The notes under the pieces are model-generated. The model was not told the DNA's origin, did not search any database, and worked only from the letters and a program-made list of their open reading frames with translations. This document shows, in pieces, positions 43,963 to 55,577 of a stretch of 64,000 nt of DNA. The first letter of the stretch is position 1; every line of letters begins with the position of its first letter. The position numbers and the translations under genes were made by a program. The DNA lies in NCBI RefSeq assembly GCF_017515565.1, contig NZ_JAFWFN010000030.1:1-64000 (forward strand), in the 5' to 3' direction. Source of the stretch: Halomonas sp. GTDB lineage: Bacteria > Pseudomonadota > Gammaproteobacteria > Pseudomonadales > Halomonadaceae.

Positions 43963-44688
43963 TTAAGACCGTGATGCGTCATCGCGGAGAACCGTGTCTA
44001 GCGCGATCACCATCATATCGTTGAAGGTAGTCTGGCGGTCGGCACTGGAGAGCGAGTCGCCTTTTAGAATATGGTCGGACACGGTGCAGATGGTTAACGC
44101 ACGGGCACCAAACTCCGCCGCAACGCCGTAAAGGCCTGCCGCTTCCATTTCCACACCCACGATGCCGTAGCGCTTAAGCAGCTCGGCCATGTCAGTTTGC
44201 GGGTTGTAGAACAGATCCGCCGAGAAGATATTGCCGACTTTTACCGGCACGTTCTGCGCCTTGGCGGCAGCAACGGCGTGGCTCGTCAGCTCAAAGTCAG
44301 CGATGGCTGAGAAGTCGTGGTCGTTAAAGCGCATGCGATTCACTTTGGAATCTGTGCAGGCCCCCATGCCAATCACCACATCGCGCACGTTTACATCGTC
44401 GCGTACCGCGCCGCAGGAACCTACACGAATAATCGACTTAACGCCAAAGTCGGTAATTAGCTCTTTGGCATAAATAGACACCGACGGAATGCCCATGCCG
44501 TGGCCCATCACTGAAATGTCGCGGCCCTTGTAGGTGCCGGTATAGCCGAACATGCTGCGTACATCGTTTACCTGGCGCACGTTCTCAAGGTAGGTATCGG
44601 CGATGTACTTGGCGCGCAGTGGGTCGCCGGGCATTAGCACGGTATCTGCGAAATCGCCCATCTCGGCATTTATGTGTGGTGTTGCCAT
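43963..44688 (-). CDS. deoD: Purine-nucleoside phosphorylase
   Basis: 241 residues of the hexameric DeoD type: [21 protein letters not shown] at the start (phosphate loop), [17 protein letters not shown] and VSDHI. It phosphorolyses purine (deoxy)nucleosides to base and (deoxy)ribose 1-phosphate. TAGGAG precedes the ATG. It is fifth in the nupC-deoC-deoA-deoB-deoD-cdd unit. Confidence 0.95.
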   Translation of the reverse strand: MATPHINAEMGDFADTVLMPGDPLRAKYIADTYLENVRQVNDVRSMFGYTGTYKGRDISVMGHGMGIPSVSIYAKELITDFGVKSIIRVGSCGAVRDDVNVRDVVIGMGACTDSKVNRMRFNDHDFSAIADFELTSHAVAAAKAQNVPVKVGNIFSADLFYNPQTDMAELLKRYGIVGVEMEAAGLYGVAAEFGARALTICTVSDHILKGDSLSSADRQTTFNDMMVIALDTVLRDDASRS

Positions 44689-44744
44689 GAAACACTCCTA
44701 TCAACCGTTATCTTTAACGCATTTGTTGACTAAACACGGCTGAA

Positions 44745-45989
44745 TTAGGCCGCGTTGGGTAAGAAGCTCTCGCCATCTTCCATCGCCTCAACCGCGAAGA
44801 AGGCCGCCAGCGTTTGGCCTATGTCGGCAAAGGTGCTTCGCTCGCCGAGGGGGCCGGGGGCAAAGCCTGCGCCACGCACCATCACCGGCACGTACTCGCG
44901 GGTGTGCTCGGTGCCTTCCCAGCTGGGGTCGCAGCCGTGGTCGGCGGTGAGCAGCAGTAAATCGTCATCGTTAAGCGCGGCAAGCAGTTCTGGCAGGCGG
45001 GCATCGAAGTGCTCAAGGGCGGCGGCGTAACCTGGTATGTCACGGCGGTGGCCGTAAACCGAATCAAAATCCACGAAATTGGTCATGATCATGGTCGAGC
45101 GGTCGTAGGCGTCATTAGCGGTGTGCGCCACTTCGGCTAGGGTAGCGTCCATTAGTGCATCGTGGCCGCTGGCTTTAACCTTGTGGGTAATACCGCAATG
45201 GGCGTAGATGTCGGCAATTTTGCCAATCGACACCACGTCGCCACCGGCATCGGCGAGCTTTTGCAGCACGGTCGGGCTGGGCGGCTCAACGCTGTAGTCG
45301 CGGCGGTTACCGGTGCGAGCGAAGTTTGCGCTGGCATCGCCGGTAAAGGGGCGAGCGATCACACGGCCAATGTTATAAGGCTTCAGCAGTTCGCGCACGG
45401 TTTCACAAAGCGCGTAGAGGCGTTCCAGGCCAAAGTGCTCCTCGTGGGCGGCAATTTGGAACACCGAATCTGCCGAGGTATAGACAATCGGCTTGCCGGT
45501 GGCGATATGCTCTTCGCCTAGGCGGGCGATAATCTCGGTGCCCGATGCGTGGCAATTGCCGATCACGCCGGTTAACTCAGCCTCGCGGATGATGGCGTCG
45601 AGAAGCGGCAAGGGGAAGCTGTCGTTTTTATCGAGAAAGTAGCCCCAGTCAAAACGCACCGGCACTCCGGCAATTTCCCAATGGCCGGAAGGGGTATCCT
45701 TGCCGCTGGAGATCTCTTTGGCGTGGGCGTAAGCGCCTTCCAATTGAGCGGGTAGGCTAACGCCTTCAGCCACGTGGCCCGTTGCGTCGCGGTGGGCATG
45801 AAACAGCCCAAGGGTGGCCATAGTAGGAAGCCTCAAGGGGCCTGAGCGTTCGGCGGTGTCGGCATCGCCGCGGGCGCAGGCGGCGGCGATGTGGCCTAGG
45901 GTGTCAGCGCCCTGGTCGCCAAATTTGTCAGCATCTGGGGCGCTGCCAATTCCAAAGGAATCAAGCACTAAGACAATGGCGCGGGGCAT
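44745..45989 (-). CDS. deoB: Phosphopentomutase
   Basis: 414 residues of the alkaline-phosphatase superfamily: [12 protein letters not shown] (metal Asp), [11 protein letters not shown] (the nucleophile threonine), and ADHGCDP. It turns (deoxy)ribose 1-phosphate into the 5-phosphate. Its start overlaps the deoA stop by one base (TAATG), so they are translationally coupled. Confidence 0.95.
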   Translation of the reverse strand: MPRAIVLVLDSFGIGSAPDADKFGDQGADTLGHIAAACARGDADTAERSGPLRLPTMATLGLFHAHRDATGHVAEGVSLPAQLEGAYAHAKEISSGKDTPSGHWEIAGVPVRFDWGYFLDKNDSFPLPLLDAIIREAELTGVIGNCHASGTEIIARLGEEHIATGKPIVYTSADSVFQIAAHEEHFGLERLYALCETVRELLKPYNIGRVIARPFTGDASANFARTGNRRDYSVEPPSPTVLQKLADAGGDVVSIGKIADIYAHCGITHKVKASGHDALMDATLAEVAHTANDAYDRSTMIMTNFVDFDSVYGHRRDIPGYAAALEHFDARLPELLAALNDDDLLLLTADHGCDPSWEGTEHTREYVPVMVRGAGFAPGPLGERSTFADIGQTLAAFFAVEAMEDGESFLPNAA

Positions 45990-47341
45990 TAGGCTTCTCC
46001 TCGGAAGGTCTCTTGCAAGAGAGTATCGGCGCTGGCCGCTGTTTCACCCAGAGTGAAGGCGGCACGTAGCTGGGCTGCCGCGCGGGCAGCGGCATCTTCG
46101 CTGCGCGCGTGTACCATTGCCAGCGGGCGCTGGCTGTCGACGCGCTCGCCAACCTCAACGATATCGCTAAAGCCAACGCTGTGGTCGACGCTTGCATCGT
46201 TGCGTAAACGGCCACCGCCCAGCTCCACTACGCTCATGCCCACTGCGCGTGTATTAATGCTTTGCACAATGCCGCACTGCTCGGGATAGACGGCTTGAAT
46301 AACCTGTGCGGTCGCTAAATAGTTGTCCGGGCGCTCCATAAAGTCGGCGGGGCCGCCCAGTTCGCGCACCATACGGGCGAAGACCTCGGCTGCCGCGCCG
46401 GAGGTCAGCGCATTATCAAGCTTGGTGAGCGCTTCATCTCGGTTAGCGGCCAGTTTGCCAGCCAGCAGCATTTCCACCGCAAGCTCACGGGAGACCTGCA
46501 TCACGCGGCTATTGGCGCGCTCGCCGCGCAGCAGGGCTAGGGTCTCGACGATTTCCACCGCGTTACCAGCGCAAGGAGCTAGCGGCTGGCTCATGTCGGT
46601 GAGCAGAGCCGTGGTTGGCGTGCCGGCCTGGGTGGCTACGTTGGCGATGCTCTTGGCAAGCTCACGGGATTTTTCCGGCGTGGGCATAAACGCGCCGCTG
46701 CCGACTTTGACGTCCATTACCAGGGCATCCAGGCCGGAGGCCAGCTTTTTACCCAGAATAGAGGCGGTAATCAGCGGAATAGATTCCACTGTCGCGGTCA
46801 CATCACGCACGCCGTAGATGCGCTTATCTGCCGGGGCGAGGTTGCCGGTTTGGCCGATAATAGCCACGCCGGTGGATTTCACCACTTCGCTGAAGCGTTC
46901 CGGGGCGGGGTAGGGGTTGTAGCCGGGGATAGACTCCAGCTTGTCCAGCGTGCCGCCGGTGTGGCCTAGGCCACGGCCTGAAATCATCGGCACAAAGGCG
47001 CCGCAGGCGGCGACCCACGGGCCAAGCACCAGCGATACCAAGTCGCCCACGCCGCCGGTGGAGTGTTTGTCGACAACGGGGCCGGGGAGGTTAAGAGAAT
47101 CCCACTGCATGACATGGCCGGAGTCGCGGGTAGCCGTGGTCAGCGCCACCACTTCTTCGCGGCTCATGCCGTTTAGAAATACCGCCATGGTAAAAGCACC
47201 GATTTGCGCGTCACTAATACGGTCATCGGCAATACCTTGCACGAAAGCGCTGATCTCTTCTGTTGGCAGCGGCTGGCCGTCGCGCTTCAAGCGAATCAGT
47301 TCTTGAGGTAGCAGGCGGTGTTGAGAGGTAGTTGCAGGCAT
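45989..47341 (-). CDS. deoA: Thymidine phosphorylase
   Basis: 450 residues, matching the family length: signature [10 protein letters not shown], then [16 protein letters not shown] and [19 protein letters not shown] [10 protein letters not shown]. It splits thymidine with phosphate into thymine and deoxyribose 1-phosphate. The start overlaps the deoC stop by one base (TAATG). Confidence 0.95.
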   Translation of the reverse strand: MPATTSQHRLLPQELIRLKRDGQPLPTEEISAFVQGIADDRISDAQIGAFTMAVFLNGMSREEVVALTTATRDSGHVMQWDSLNLPGPVVDKHSTGGVGDLVSLVLGPWVAACGAFVPMISGRGLGHTGGTLDKLESIPGYNPYPAPERFSEVVKSTGVAIIGQTGNLAPADKRIYGVRDVTATVESIPLITASILGKKLASGLDALVMDVKVGSGAFMPTPEKSRELAKSIANVATQAGTPTTALLTDMSQPLAPCAGNAVEIVETLALLRGERANSRVMQVSRELAVEMLLAGKLAANRDEALTKLDNALTSGAAAEVFARMVRELGGPADFMERPDNYLATAQVIQAVYPEQCGIVQSINTRAVGMSVVELGGGRLRNDASVDHSVGFSDIVEVGERVDSQRPLAMVHARSEDAAARAAAQLRAAFTLGETAASADTLLQETFRGEA

Positions 47342-48147
47342 TAGTAGGGTCCTTGGGAAGTTGCCTGTGCAGAGCCGTTCAGCGTGTTCAATAAGTTGCC
47401 GAGCAAGCTGGAGGCGCCAAACCGGAAATGCTCAGGGGTAACCCACTGTGCACCCATAATATCGGCGGCTAGCGCTAAGTAGTCGGCGGCTTCTTCAACA
47501 GTGCGTACACCGCCTGCGGCTTTAAAGCCTACGTCTTTGCCGCTGGCTTTAATCGCCTTGAGCATGATGTCGGCGGCTTCCAGGGTGGCGTTGGTGGCCA
47601 CCTTGCCGGTGGAGGTTTTAATAAAGTCGGCGCCACCTTCAATGGCAAGCTCACTGGCGCGTTTGATAAGTGCGGGATCTTTAAGCTCGCCAGATTCAAT
47701 GATGACTTTTAACAGCGCTTGGCCACCGCAGGCGGCTTTACACATTTCAACCAGCTCTAGGCCGGTTTCTTCATCGCCTGCCATCAGCGTGCGGTAAGGG
47801 AAAACGACGTCTACTTCATCGGCGCCGGAGGCGACTGCTTCGCGGGTTGCGCGCGCTGCGCCCATGATGTCATCGCCACCGTGGGGGAAGTTCGTCACCG
47901 TGGCGATTTTGACCTGCCCGTTTAACTTATGGGCGGTGAGTGCCCGGTTGGCGGTAACAATAAACTGCGGATAAACGCACACCGCTGCCGGGTTGCCGAA
48001 GGGCGTTTTTACCTGCTGGCAAAGGGATTCAATCGTGCCGTCGGTGTCGTCATCGTTCAGGCTGGTTAAGTCCATTAGCGCGAGGGCTTGGCGGGCGGCG
48101 CGGATAATTTGAGCGTGAGTGAGCTGTGAAGAGGCAGTCGCGGTCAT
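47341..48147 (-). CDS. deoC: Deoxyribose-phosphate aldolase
   Basis: 268 residues. [13 protein letters not shown] is the DeoC start, and the Schiff-base lysine is in FIKTSTGK, with a second lysine in [10 protein letters not shown]. It splits deoxyribose 5-phosphate into acetaldehyde and glyceraldehyde-3-phosphate. I use ATG 48147, matching E. coli DeoC; an in-frame extension to 48195 adds a hydrophobic stretch not seen in the family. Confidence 0.94.
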   Translation of the reverse strand: MTATASSQLTHAQIIRAARQALALMDLTSLNDDDTDGTIESLCQQVKTPFGNPAAVCVYPQFIVTANRALTAHKLNGQVKIATVTNFPHGGDDIMGAARATREAVASGADEVDVVFPYRTLMAGDEETGLELVEMCKAACGGQALLKVIIESGELKDPALIKRASELAIEGGADFIKTSTGKVATNATLEAADIMLKAIKASGKDVGFKAAGGVRTVEEAADYLALAADIMGAQWVTPEHFRFGASSLLGNLLNTLNGSAQATSQGPY

Positions 48148-48230
48148 GGAGTTCTCGCTAAACAGTAAAAGATAAAATGGGCACTGCGCATACACTGCAG
48201 CACCCGTGACGTAAAAGCGTGCTTGCTGGG

Positions 48231-49514
48231 TTAGGCCGTCGCGCTACTCAGCGCAATAAAGAAGCCAGCAATAGACGCCGACATAAGGTTAGAGAGTGTA
48301 CCGGCCAGGACGGCTTTAAGGCCAAAACGGGCAATCTCTTTGCGCCGGGTAGGCGCAATGCTACCCAGGCCACCCAGCAAAATAGCGATAGATGAGAGAT
48401 TGGCGAAACCACACAGCGCAAAGGAGAGTATCGCCATGGTATGGGGCGTCATCATCTGACCCGTGGAGGCGACAACCTGTTCCCCACTAATATATGGCGC
48501 AAGATTGAGATAGGCGACAAACTCGTTAACCACCAGTTTTTGGCCGATAAACGAACCGGCGAATGCAGCTTCTTCCCAAGGTACGCCGAGCAGGAAGGCG
48601 AGCGGTGCAAATAGCCAGCCTAGAATCAGTTCAAGGCTGAGTGATTCAAAGCCAAACCAGCCACCAACGCCGCCTAAAATACCGTTCACAAGAGCGATAA
48701 GGGCAATAAACGCGAGCAGCATGGCACCCACATTAGCGGCAAGTTTCATGCCCGATGTCGCACCCGCTGCGGCAGCATCCAGTACGTTGGCGGGTTTGTC
48801 ATCTTGCTCTTTAAGTTCTTCTTCTACCTGAGAGACGCTGTCGCCTCCTTCTGAGTCCTGGGTCTCTGGCATTATCAGCTTAGCAAATAGCAGGCCACCG
48901 GGGGCTGCCATAAACGAGGCGGCAATCAAGTACTCCATTGGAATACCCAGGGCAGCATAGCCAGCCAGTATTGAACCTGCCACCGATGCGAGGCCACCAC
49001 ACATCACCGCAAATAGCTGAGACGGGGTCATGCGGGCGATAAACGGTCGAACCACCAGCGGCGCTTCGGTTTGACCAACAAAGATATTTGCCGTGGCCGA
49101 AAGCGATTCGGTACGTGAGGTGCCAAGTGCTTTCTGTAGTGCGCCGCCTAAAATCCGAATGATCCACTGCATAATGCCAATGTAATAAAGCACTGCGATG
49201 AGTGATGAGAAAAAGATAATTACTGGCAGTACTTTAATGGCGAACACAAAACCGACGTTATCGACATCGGCTAAGCCGCCAAACAGAAAGCCGATGCCGT
49301 CATTTGCGTAAACCAATACTTGGCTAACGCCGGACGAGATAGCTTGTAGCACTGCTTGACCAAAGGGCACGTAAAGTACAAAAGCGCCAATGCTTGCTTG
49401 GATAGCAAAAGCGCCCAGTACGGTGCGCAGCCGTATTGATTTGCGGTCGTAGGAGAAGATCAGGGCGATGGAAACCAGGGTGACCATGCCTACCAGGCTC
49501 ATGATGAGGGTCAT
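48231..49514 (-). CDS. nupC: NupC-type concentrative nucleoside transporter
   Basis: 427 residues, CNT family, eight or more membrane helices. Family signatures are [29 protein letters not shown] and [10 protein letters not shown]. It imports nucleosides with a cation. First structural gene of the deo unit; 83 bases separate it from deoC. The 5' untranslated part is long (about 270 bases from the predicted promoter). Confidence 0.93.
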   Translation of the reverse strand: MTLIMSLVGMVTLVSIALIFSYDRKSIRLRTVLGAFAIQASIGAFVLYVPFGQAVLQAISSGVSQVLVYANDGIGFLFGGLADVDNVGFVFAIKVLPVIIFFSSLIAVLYYIGIMQWIIRILGGALQKALGTSRTESLSATANIFVGQTEAPLVVRPFIARMTPSQLFAVMCGGLASVAGSILAGYAALGIPMEYLIAASFMAAPGGLLFAKLIMPETQDSEGGDSVSQVEEELKEQDDKPANVLDAAAAGATSGMKLAANVGAMLLAFIALIALVNGILGGVGGWFGFESLSLELILGWLFAPLAFLLGVPWEEAAFAGSFIGQKLVVNEFVAYLNLAPYISGEQVVASTGQMMTPHTMAILSFALCGFANLSSIAILLGGLGSIAPTRRKEIARFGLKAVLAGTLSNLMSASIAGFFIALSSATA

Positions 49515-49578
49515 GTGAGTACCTTCGGAGCGGGGAAGTGGGGCGATTAAAGTAAATTCAGCTTAACTGAATAAGCCA

Positions 49579-49713
49579 TTAACGCTTTAGTGATGGCGGT
49601 GGAGTGCTGTTCGCTAATGCTGGATGTGCAGCCACGGCCCCAGCCCCTGCCATTAAAATGCCAGCGCTGAGCGGGGCGGGGGAGAAAAAAAGGGAAACAT
49701 TTTGAGTAGTCAT
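49579..49713 (-). CDS. Possible small leader ORF ahead of nupC
   Basis: A 44-codon frame begins with ATG after GAGG at a 5-base gap and encodes a hydrophobic stretch (LSAGILMAGAGAVAAHPALA) and a short polar end. It resembles a signal-peptide-like small protein and would be first in the deo transcript. No homology is recognised and the sequence could be chance. Confidence 0.3.
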   Translation of the reverse strand: MTTQNVSLFFSPAPLSAGILMAGAGAVAAHPALANSTPPPSLKR

Positions 49714-49789
49714 GAGAGCCTCAGCAGGGTTGTCATGAAGCCGTAAGAAGTCGGCTATAAGGAGTTATCGTCGTGTAGGCTGGCATTAA

Positions 49790-49805
49790 TGTTAAAATTA
49801 TAACA
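49790..49805. promoter_or_regulatory. DeoR operator overlapping the nupC-deo promoter
   Basis: TGTTAAAATTATAACA matches the E. coli DeoR operator TGTTAGAATTCTAACA at 14 of 16 positions with perfect outer arms. On the minus strand the same stretch contains TATAAT (49802-49797), a consensus -10, so bound DeoR would block RNA polymerase. A further inverted repeat TTTACA-N6-TGTAAA (49821-49838) lies upstream. The remainder of 49515-50017 shows only the possible small ORF at 49579-49713. Confidence 0.7.
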
Positions 49806-50017
49806 TTCGGTGTTATTTTTTTTACACAGTTTTGTAAATATCTGGCTTCCAGAAAGTCGCCTTTGATGAGGTGCCGTTACAAGCTGCAATCGAGCGCTAA
49901 GACGGTGGTAAAAAATGAGCCTCTGGCTCAGCATAGACGCTCAACGATGTACTTAACGCGGCTAACAGTAACAGTGCATGTAAAAAGCAGAGGCATGTAA
50001 AAAAGGAGTGCTCAGCC

Positions 50018-50770
50018 ATGAGTGACCGTAGTACACGACGCCTGGCCAGCTTGCAGGAAGCGCTTACCAGCGGCGGCACGCTACATTTGCGGGAGGCGGC
50101 TGAGCTTTGCGGCGTATCTGAAATGACCATTCGTCGCGACCTGACGACCCATCCTTCGCCCATCAGCTTATTAGGCGGCAGGTTGGTGATGGCAAGCTAC
50201 CCAGGGGTCACGCCGGTCTATGACCTCACCGAGCAGGAGGCGAACCACTACCAGGTTAAGCACCGCTTATGTCAGCACGTTGCTCGCTTTATTGAAGAAG
50301 GGGATACGCTGTTTATCGACTGTGGTTCAACGCTCATACCCCTGCTTAGCCAGTTAATCCACTTTCGCGAGTTAACTGTCGTTACTTACGCCTTGAATGT
50401 CGCCAACGCGGTAGCAGGGCTTGCTAATGTGCGGTTAGTGCTGCTGGGCGGGCTGTTTTATGCCTCGTCGCAGTCGTTTGGAAGCGATGACATGGGGGCC
50501 GCTATAGAACGCCTAGGGATTAATAAGGCGCTGATTTCCGCAGCGGGGGTAGATTGCGAGCGCGGTGTCAGCTGCTTTCATTTCCACGAAGTAGCACCGA
50601 AACAAGCCGCCATTGCCACCGCTATGCAGAGAATTTTGGTGGTGGATGCCAGTAAGTTTGGGGTAGTGCGGCCTGCTTATTTTGCCTCTTTATCTGATTT
50701 CGATAGAGTGGTGACCGACGATGAACAAGCCGCTAGCCGTGAGGGAATTGCCGTAAGTACCGTTATTTAG
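50018..50770 (+). CDS. deoR: DeoR family repressor of the deo genes
   Basis: 250 residues: N-terminal helix-turn-helix (about 8-50; LHLREAAELCGVSEMTIRRDL is the family signature) and the DeoR sensor domain (about 75-235; FIDCGSTLIPL and NVRLVLLGG). It should sense deoxyribose 5-phosphate. AAGGAG precedes the ATG. It is divergent from nupC, and the operator at 49790-49805 is in the shared region. Confidence 0.9.
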   Translation: MSDRSTRRLASLQEALTSGGTLHLREAAELCGVSEMTIRRDLTTHPSPISLLGGRLVMASYPGVTPVYDLTEQEANHYQVKHRLCQHVARFIEEGDTLFIDCGSTLIPLLSQLIHFRELTVVTYALNVANAVAGLANVRLVLLGGLFYASSQSFGSDDMGAAIERLGINKALISAAGVDCERGVSCFHFHEVAPKQAAIATAMQRILVVDASKFGVVRPAYFASLSDFDRVVTDDEQAASREGIAVSTVI

Positions 50771-51041
50771 CGATATTTTTCCATAGCGTTAAATTCTATA
50801 TTGCCACTCTTCTGCTATGTTTAGTGCTAACCGTGATTTCATTTGCGGCCTTAATAAACGACAGGGCAGTGTCGACACCTACGGGTGGTTGTCATTGCCA
50901 GCGTGCAATGCTGTATGTGATGTAGGCAGCAGCTACGCATGTAAAAGCATACGTATAAGAACAACAAAGCAGGCGCAGGCTAAGGCTTGATGTCTTCGTT
51001 TTAATACTGACGATTGTCGTCCTGGTGGTAAGGGCTCGCTT

Positions 51042-51965
51042 ATGGAACATGCAGCATCGGTATCTCAACATGATGGTCGGCTAAAGAGTAACCCAAGTCG
51101 CTGGCGCGACTTGCTGGCGCTTACCAAGCCGGGAATTATCGGTGGCAATTTGATTGCGACCGTTGGGGGGTATTTTTTAGCGGCGCAAGGAGCCTTTGAT
51201 TGGGTCACGTTTATCTCGGTCATCGTGGGCATCGCCCTGATTATTGCCTCGGGCTGCGCGTGTAATAACGTTATCGACCGTGATATTGATGCGCTGATGG
51301 CGCGCACGCGTCACCGCCCTTTGGCGAAAGGGCGCATCTCAATCACCCAGGCGCTGGGTATTTCGGCGCTGCTTGGGGTGGCGGGGGTGGTATGTTTAGC
51401 GCTAGGCACAAACGGTTTGGCCGTGGCGCTTGCCGTGGTTGGTTGGGGCGTTTACGTGGGTGTGTACAGCCTTTACATGAAGCGCCACTCTGAGTACGGC
51501 ACCTTGGTGGGCAGCCTTTCCGGCGCGATGCCACCAGTAGTTGGCTACTGCGCGGTCACTGGGCAGTTTGATAGTGGCGCTTTGATGCTGCTGATCATTT
51601 TCTGCCTTTGGCAAATGCCCCACTCCTATGCCATTGCGATTTTCCGCTATGCGGATTATCAACGGGCGTCTATCCCCGTTCTGCCGGTGGTTCACGGTAT
51701 TAAGCGGGCAAAGCACCATATTCTTGGATATATCATCGCGTTTATTCCCGCCTCATTGGCCCTTGCACTGGCAAGCCAGGCGGGCACAGGCTACCTCCTT
51801 GTGGCGTTGGCGATGGGCGGCTACTGGCTTTACTTGGCGCTATGTGGCTTTCGCTTAGAGGATGATGTGCGTTGGGCCAAAAAGATTTTTGGCGTCTCCA
51901 TCCTCACCATTACCGCGTTGAGCTTGGTGATGGTGCTAGAAGCCATGGTGCCAATGTGGGTATGA
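51042..51965 (+). CDS. cyoE: Protoheme IX farnesyltransferase
   Basis: 307 residues of the UbiA family with nine hydrophobic segments. Active-site motifs are [19 protein letters not shown] (the first Asp-rich loop) and a second YTLYMKR-like loop seen as [18 protein letters not shown]. It makes heme O from heme B. No cytochrome oxidase genes are near; the nearest neighbours are deoR and pta, so this may be a lone or second copy. The 271-base gap upstream (50771-51041) shows nothing I can assign. Confidence 0.93.
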   Translation: MEHAASVSQHDGRLKSNPSRWRDLLALTKPGIIGGNLIATVGGYFLAAQGAFDWVTFISVIVGIALIIASGCACNNVIDRDIDALMARTRHRPLAKGRISITQALGISALLGVAGVVCLALGTNGLAVALAVVGWGVYVGVYSLYMKRHSEYGTLVGSLSGAMPPVVGYCAVTGQFDSGALMLLIIFCLWQMPHSYAIAIFRYADYQRASIPVLPVVHGIKRAKHHILGYIIAFIPASLALALASQAGTGYLLVALAMGGYWLYLALCGFRLEDDVRWAKKIFGVSILTITALSLVMVLEAMVPMWV

Positions 51966-52015
51966 CTTATCCTTCTATTTAGATAAAGACCGTTTTAATA
52001 ACTAGTGCTTAAGAA

Positions 52016-52043
52016 AAAGGCCCCGAGAAATGTCGGGGCCTTT
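52016..52043. terminator. Terminator between cyoE and pta
   Basis: AAAGGCCCCGA paired with TCGGGGCCTTT (11 bp) with a 6-base loop; suited to both convergent genes. Confidence 0.88.
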
Positions 52044-52077
52044 CTGTTAGCCGTTCTATTCTGTTGGCTCTACTAGC

Positions 52078-54261
52078 TTAGCTTTCCCGTTGGCTGGCCT
52101 GCATGGCGGTCAGGGCGATGGTGTAAACGATATCGTCGACCAAAGCACCGCGGGAAAGATCGTTTACCGGTTTGTTCAAGCCCTGCAGCATCGGACCAAC
52201 GCTAACCACTCGGGCGCTGCGCTGTACGGCTTTGTAGGTGGTGTTACCGGTGTTGAGGTCGGGGAAAACAAACACCGTGGCACGGCCTGCCACCGGGGAG
52301 TCCGGGGCTTTCTGCTTGCCAACGCTCTCAATAGCCGCGGCGTCGTACTGCAGTGGGCCGTCGATGGCGAGATGCGGCGCCCGCTCTTTGGCGATGCGGG
52401 TGGCTTCGCGCACTTTGTCTACATCGGCGCCGGTGCCGGAGTCGCCGGTGGAGTAGCTGATCATGGCAACGCGGGGTTCGATGCCAAAGGCTTCTGCGGA
52501 GCGAGCGCTTTGCAGCGCGATTTCGGCCAGGGTTTCGGCATCAGGGTCAGGGTTTACCGCACAGTCGCCGTAAACCACAACCTGTTCTGGCAGCAGCATA
52601 AAGAAGATCGACGACACCTGCGTATATTCGGGTGCGGTTTTGATCAATTGAAACGCGGGGCGAACTGTATTGGCGGTGGTGTGTACCGCGCCAGACACCA
52701 GCCCATCCACTTCGTCTAGCTGAAGCATCATGGTGCCAAGTACCACGTTGTCCTGCAGCTGGGCTTCCGCGGTGATCTCGTTGAGTTTGCCACGGCGGCG
52801 CTCCACCATCGGGCTAATGTAATTAGCCCGGCTGCTCTCCGGATCGATGATCGTCAGCGCCTCGGGGAGCGTTAAGCCCCGGTTGCGGGCGACGTTTTCA
52901 ATATCGTCTCGCTTGCCCAGCAGTACACAGTCGGCAATGCCGCGCCGTTGGCAGATAATCGCCGCTTCGATGGTGCGCGGTTCGTCGCCTTCGGGTAGCA
53001 CAATGCGCTTATTCGCCTGCTGTGCGCGTTTGACCAACTGATGGCGGAAAGCAGAGGGCGAGAGGCGGCGGGTATAGCCCCGGCTGAGCTTGGCTTTCAG
53101 CCACTCTAAATCAAGGTGAGCAGCAACGTAGCGGGCTACCTGCTCGGCGCGTTCGGAATCGTCCATGGGGATTTCGCCGCTGAGCTGGCTCAGGTTTTGG
53201 GCCGTGGTGAGACTGTCGGTTTCAACCGCGAGTACTGGCAGGCCGGTTTTGAGTGCCGGGCGACACATTTCAATCATGTTGTCGTTAGGCATAAAACCGT
53301 TGGTGAGCAAAACGCCCGCTAGCTGAGTGCCGTTCATGGTGGCCAGGGCCGAGGCCAGCACCACATCATCACGGTCGCCTGAGGCTACGACCAAGCTGCC
53401 GGGTTTGAAAATGTGCAGCGCATTGGCCGCGCTGCGGGCACACAGGCTGGTAGACAGCACTCGGCGGCTGGCTGCATCCCCTTCATTCAGCATCTTGGCA
53501 TTTAACGCACGGGCGACATCTAACGTGCGCGGCGCGCTTAATGTTTTGCTGTAGGGCACCACACCGATCAGGTGAAAGCTATCCGTGGCCAGCGCGGGGG
53601 AGTAGCGGCGTAGTTCGTTAAGTACCGGCTCTTCTAACTGCGGCTTAATGGTGCCTGGCGCGGCAGATAGGTCGTCCTCCTGGCCGTAGGGGAGGTTCTT
53701 CATACGCATTAAAATGCCGCCCAGGGTTCGGGTGGAGCTAACCCCACCGAAGCTGCGGGCGTGCATATCTAGTTCTTCGGCTAGCCGCTGGGGTTGGTTT
53801 AAAGCGCCGGTGCCAACCAGAATGATCCGCGCATTCAGCGCATCGGCTAGCTGCGCGTTGGTCTGGGTAGCGTAGGTAGTGTGCTGGGTGGGCACGACCC
53901 CCTCGACCACAATAAGATCCAGTGCGCTGCCGTCCCGGTAAGCCTGCTGGGTAACCTGCTCGTAAAGCTCGACCACGTTTTCCATCAGCTCATCGGTATG
54001 GTCATCACGTAGCAAACGCTCCAGGCGAGCCTGAGAAATAGGCGACGGCGGGCGCTGGTTCAGTGTGCGCGATACCAGCGCCGTGGAGCGGTCTAACCCT
54101 GGGCCGTTTAATTCGTTCTGCATGAACGGCTTCAAAAAGCCGGCCTTTAAGCCAATAGTGTCCAGGGCTTGAATTAACCCCAAGCAGGCTGAGGTAAGCC
54201 CAGCGCCTACGCTCGTGGGTACTAATAAAATAGCTTGGGGTTGGTCAGGAATACTGTTCAT
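52078..54261 (-). CDS. pta: Phosphate acetyltransferase, long form
   Basis: 727 residues with an N-terminal P-loop-like BioD/DRTGG part (about 1-385; [17 protein letters not shown]) and a C-terminal PTA_PTB catalytic domain (about 400-720; [14 protein letters not shown]). It swaps CoA for phosphate on acetyl-CoA to give acetyl phosphate. Its ATG overlaps the ackA stop (ATGA), so ackA-pta is one translationally coupled unit. Confidence 0.95.
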   Translation of the reverse strand: MNSIPDQPQAILLVPTSVGAGLTSACLGLIQALDTIGLKAGFLKPFMQNELNGPGLDRSTALVSRTLNQRPPSPISQARLERLLRDDHTDELMENVVELYEQVTQQAYRDGSALDLIVVEGVVPTQHTTYATQTNAQLADALNARIILVGTGALNQPQRLAEELDMHARSFGGVSSTRTLGGILMRMKNLPYGQEDDLSAAPGTIKPQLEEPVLNELRRYSPALATDSFHLIGVVPYSKTLSAPRTLDVARALNAKMLNEGDAASRRVLSTSLCARSAANALHIFKPGSLVVASGDRDDVVLASALATMNGTQLAGVLLTNGFMPNDNMIEMCRPALKTGLPVLAVETDSLTTAQNLSQLSGEIPMDDSERAEQVARYVAAHLDLEWLKAKLSRGYTRRLSPSAFRHQLVKRAQQANKRIVLPEGDEPRTIEAAIICQRRGIADCVLLGKRDDIENVARNRGLTLPEALTIIDPESSRANYISPMVERRRGKLNEITAEAQLQDNVVLGTMMLQLDEVDGLVSGAVHTTANTVRPAFQLIKTAPEYTQVSSIFFMLLPEQVVVYGDCAVNPDPDAETLAEIALQSARSAEAFGIEPRVAMISYSTGDSGTGADVDKVREATRIAKERAPHLAIDGPLQYDAAAIESVGKQKAPDSPVAGRATVFVFPDLNTGNTTYKAVQRSARVVSVGPMLQGLNKPVNDLSRGALVDDIVYTIALTAMQASQRES

Positions 54262-55442
54262 TCAGGGGTCTCCACGCGTTGGCGAGTTTCCATGGCAATA
54301 CGGCCCTCTTCATCGGTGGGAATCACCCATACTTCCGGGCCGCTGTGTCCAGCACTATCCAGCTTGCCCTCTTTGCCACGAATCGTCGCTTGGTTGGTCG
54401 ACTCGTCCAGGTTAAAGCCAAAGTGGGGCAGTAGGGCGAGCACCTCTCGGCGCACGGTAGGTGAGTTCTCGCCAATGCCACCGGTGAAAATAACGCCATC
54501 AAGGGTAGGCAGGGCGCAGGAGAGCGCCGCCAGCGATTTGGCAACGCGGTAGCAGAATACATCTAGTGCCAGTTGGGCACCGCTGTGCCCGGCCAGTGCT
54601 TGGTCTTCTATTTCACGCATGTCGTTGGTAAGGCCAGAAAGGCCCAACAGGCCGCTCTGTTTGTTGAGCACGCTGTCGATCTCATCCAGCGACCAGCCAA
54701 GCTGGCGGTGTAGGTGGGCATGCAGGCTCGGGTCGACATCGCCGCTTCGGGTGCCCATTACCAAGCCTTCCAGCGGTGTTAAACCCATGCTGGTGTCCAG
54801 GCTTTGGTTATCCCACACAGCGCTGGTAGAGCAGCCGTTGCCCAAGTGAGCGGTTAACCAGCCCCCGGGGCCACGGTTACTTATTTCGCCTGCGCGCTGG
54901 CTAACATAAGCGTGGCTGGTGCCGTGGAAGCCATAGCGACGAATGCTATGCTCAGTGTAGAGCGCTTCAGGCAGTGCATAGCGGTAAGCGCGGGGCGGCA
55001 AGGTTTGGTGGAAAGCGGTATCAAATACAGCCACCTGGGGCAGGTCAGGGAACACTTTTTGCGTGGCAGCAATGCCGGCCAAGTTAGCCGGGTTGTGCAG
55101 AGGCGCCAGTGCTGACGTCGCATTGATGGCGTCAATAACGCTATCATCGATCAGCGCCGCTTGGGTAAAGTGTTCTCCACCGTGCACAATGCGGTGACCA
55201 ACAGCGCCGGGTATGCGGCCTTCAAGACGCTCCAAAATGGCGTTCAGGGCTTCTGCATGATCAGCATTGGGTAGCGTTTGGGTAAAGCTCTCACCGGCAC
55301 TGTTTTTGCCTTTTATACGCGCCTCTTCACTGCCTAAACGTTCCGCTAAGCCTGCCAAGCGTGGCGCCTGTGGGTCTGAATCAATCAAGGCGTATTTAAT
55401 AGACGATGAGCCGCAGTTTATAACCAGCACCGGTGCGTTCAT
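54258..55442 (-). CDS. ackA: Acetate kinase
   Basis: 394 residues, ASKHA fold. Signatures are [16 protein letters not shown] at the start, [19 protein letters not shown], and [10 protein letters not shown] near the end. It makes ATP from acetyl phosphate. AAAGG precedes the ATG. With pta it supports acetate overflow or acetate uptake, also useful under low oxygen beside the arc route. Confidence 0.95.
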   Translation of the reverse strand: MNAPVLVINCGSSSIKYALIDSDPQAPRLAGLAERLGSEEARIKGKNSAGESFTQTLPNADHAEALNAILERLEGRIPGAVGHRIVHGGEHFTQAALIDDSVIDAINATSALAPLHNPANLAGIAATQKVFPDLPQVAVFDTAFHQTLPPRAYRYALPEALYTEHSIRRYGFHGTSHAYVSQRAGEISNRGPGGWLTAHLGNGCSTSAVWDNQSLDTSMGLTPLEGLVMGTRSGDVDPSLHAHLHRQLGWSLDEIDSVLNKQSGLLGLSGLTNDMREIEDQALAGHSGAQLALDVFCYRVAKSLAALSCALPTLDGVIFTGGIGENSPTVRREVLALLPHFGFNLDESTNQATIRGKEGKLDSAGHSGPEVWVIPTDEEGRIAMETRQRVETPE

Positions 55443-55577
55443 AACAACCTTTGTAAAGTAGTTAGCGTAAAGAGAGGGTAGACCTTAGTTTAACATGCTG
55501 CGTTGCATGATATTAGCGCGGTATTTCGTTAGCCTTCTATGTAAAATGCTGGCTAGCTACTTTTTATCATACCTACC

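Noticed and set aside
52090..52719. 209-codon frame on the plus strand opposite pta
   Set aside because: Gly/Val-rich mirror frame of the pta catalytic domain; no family recognised.
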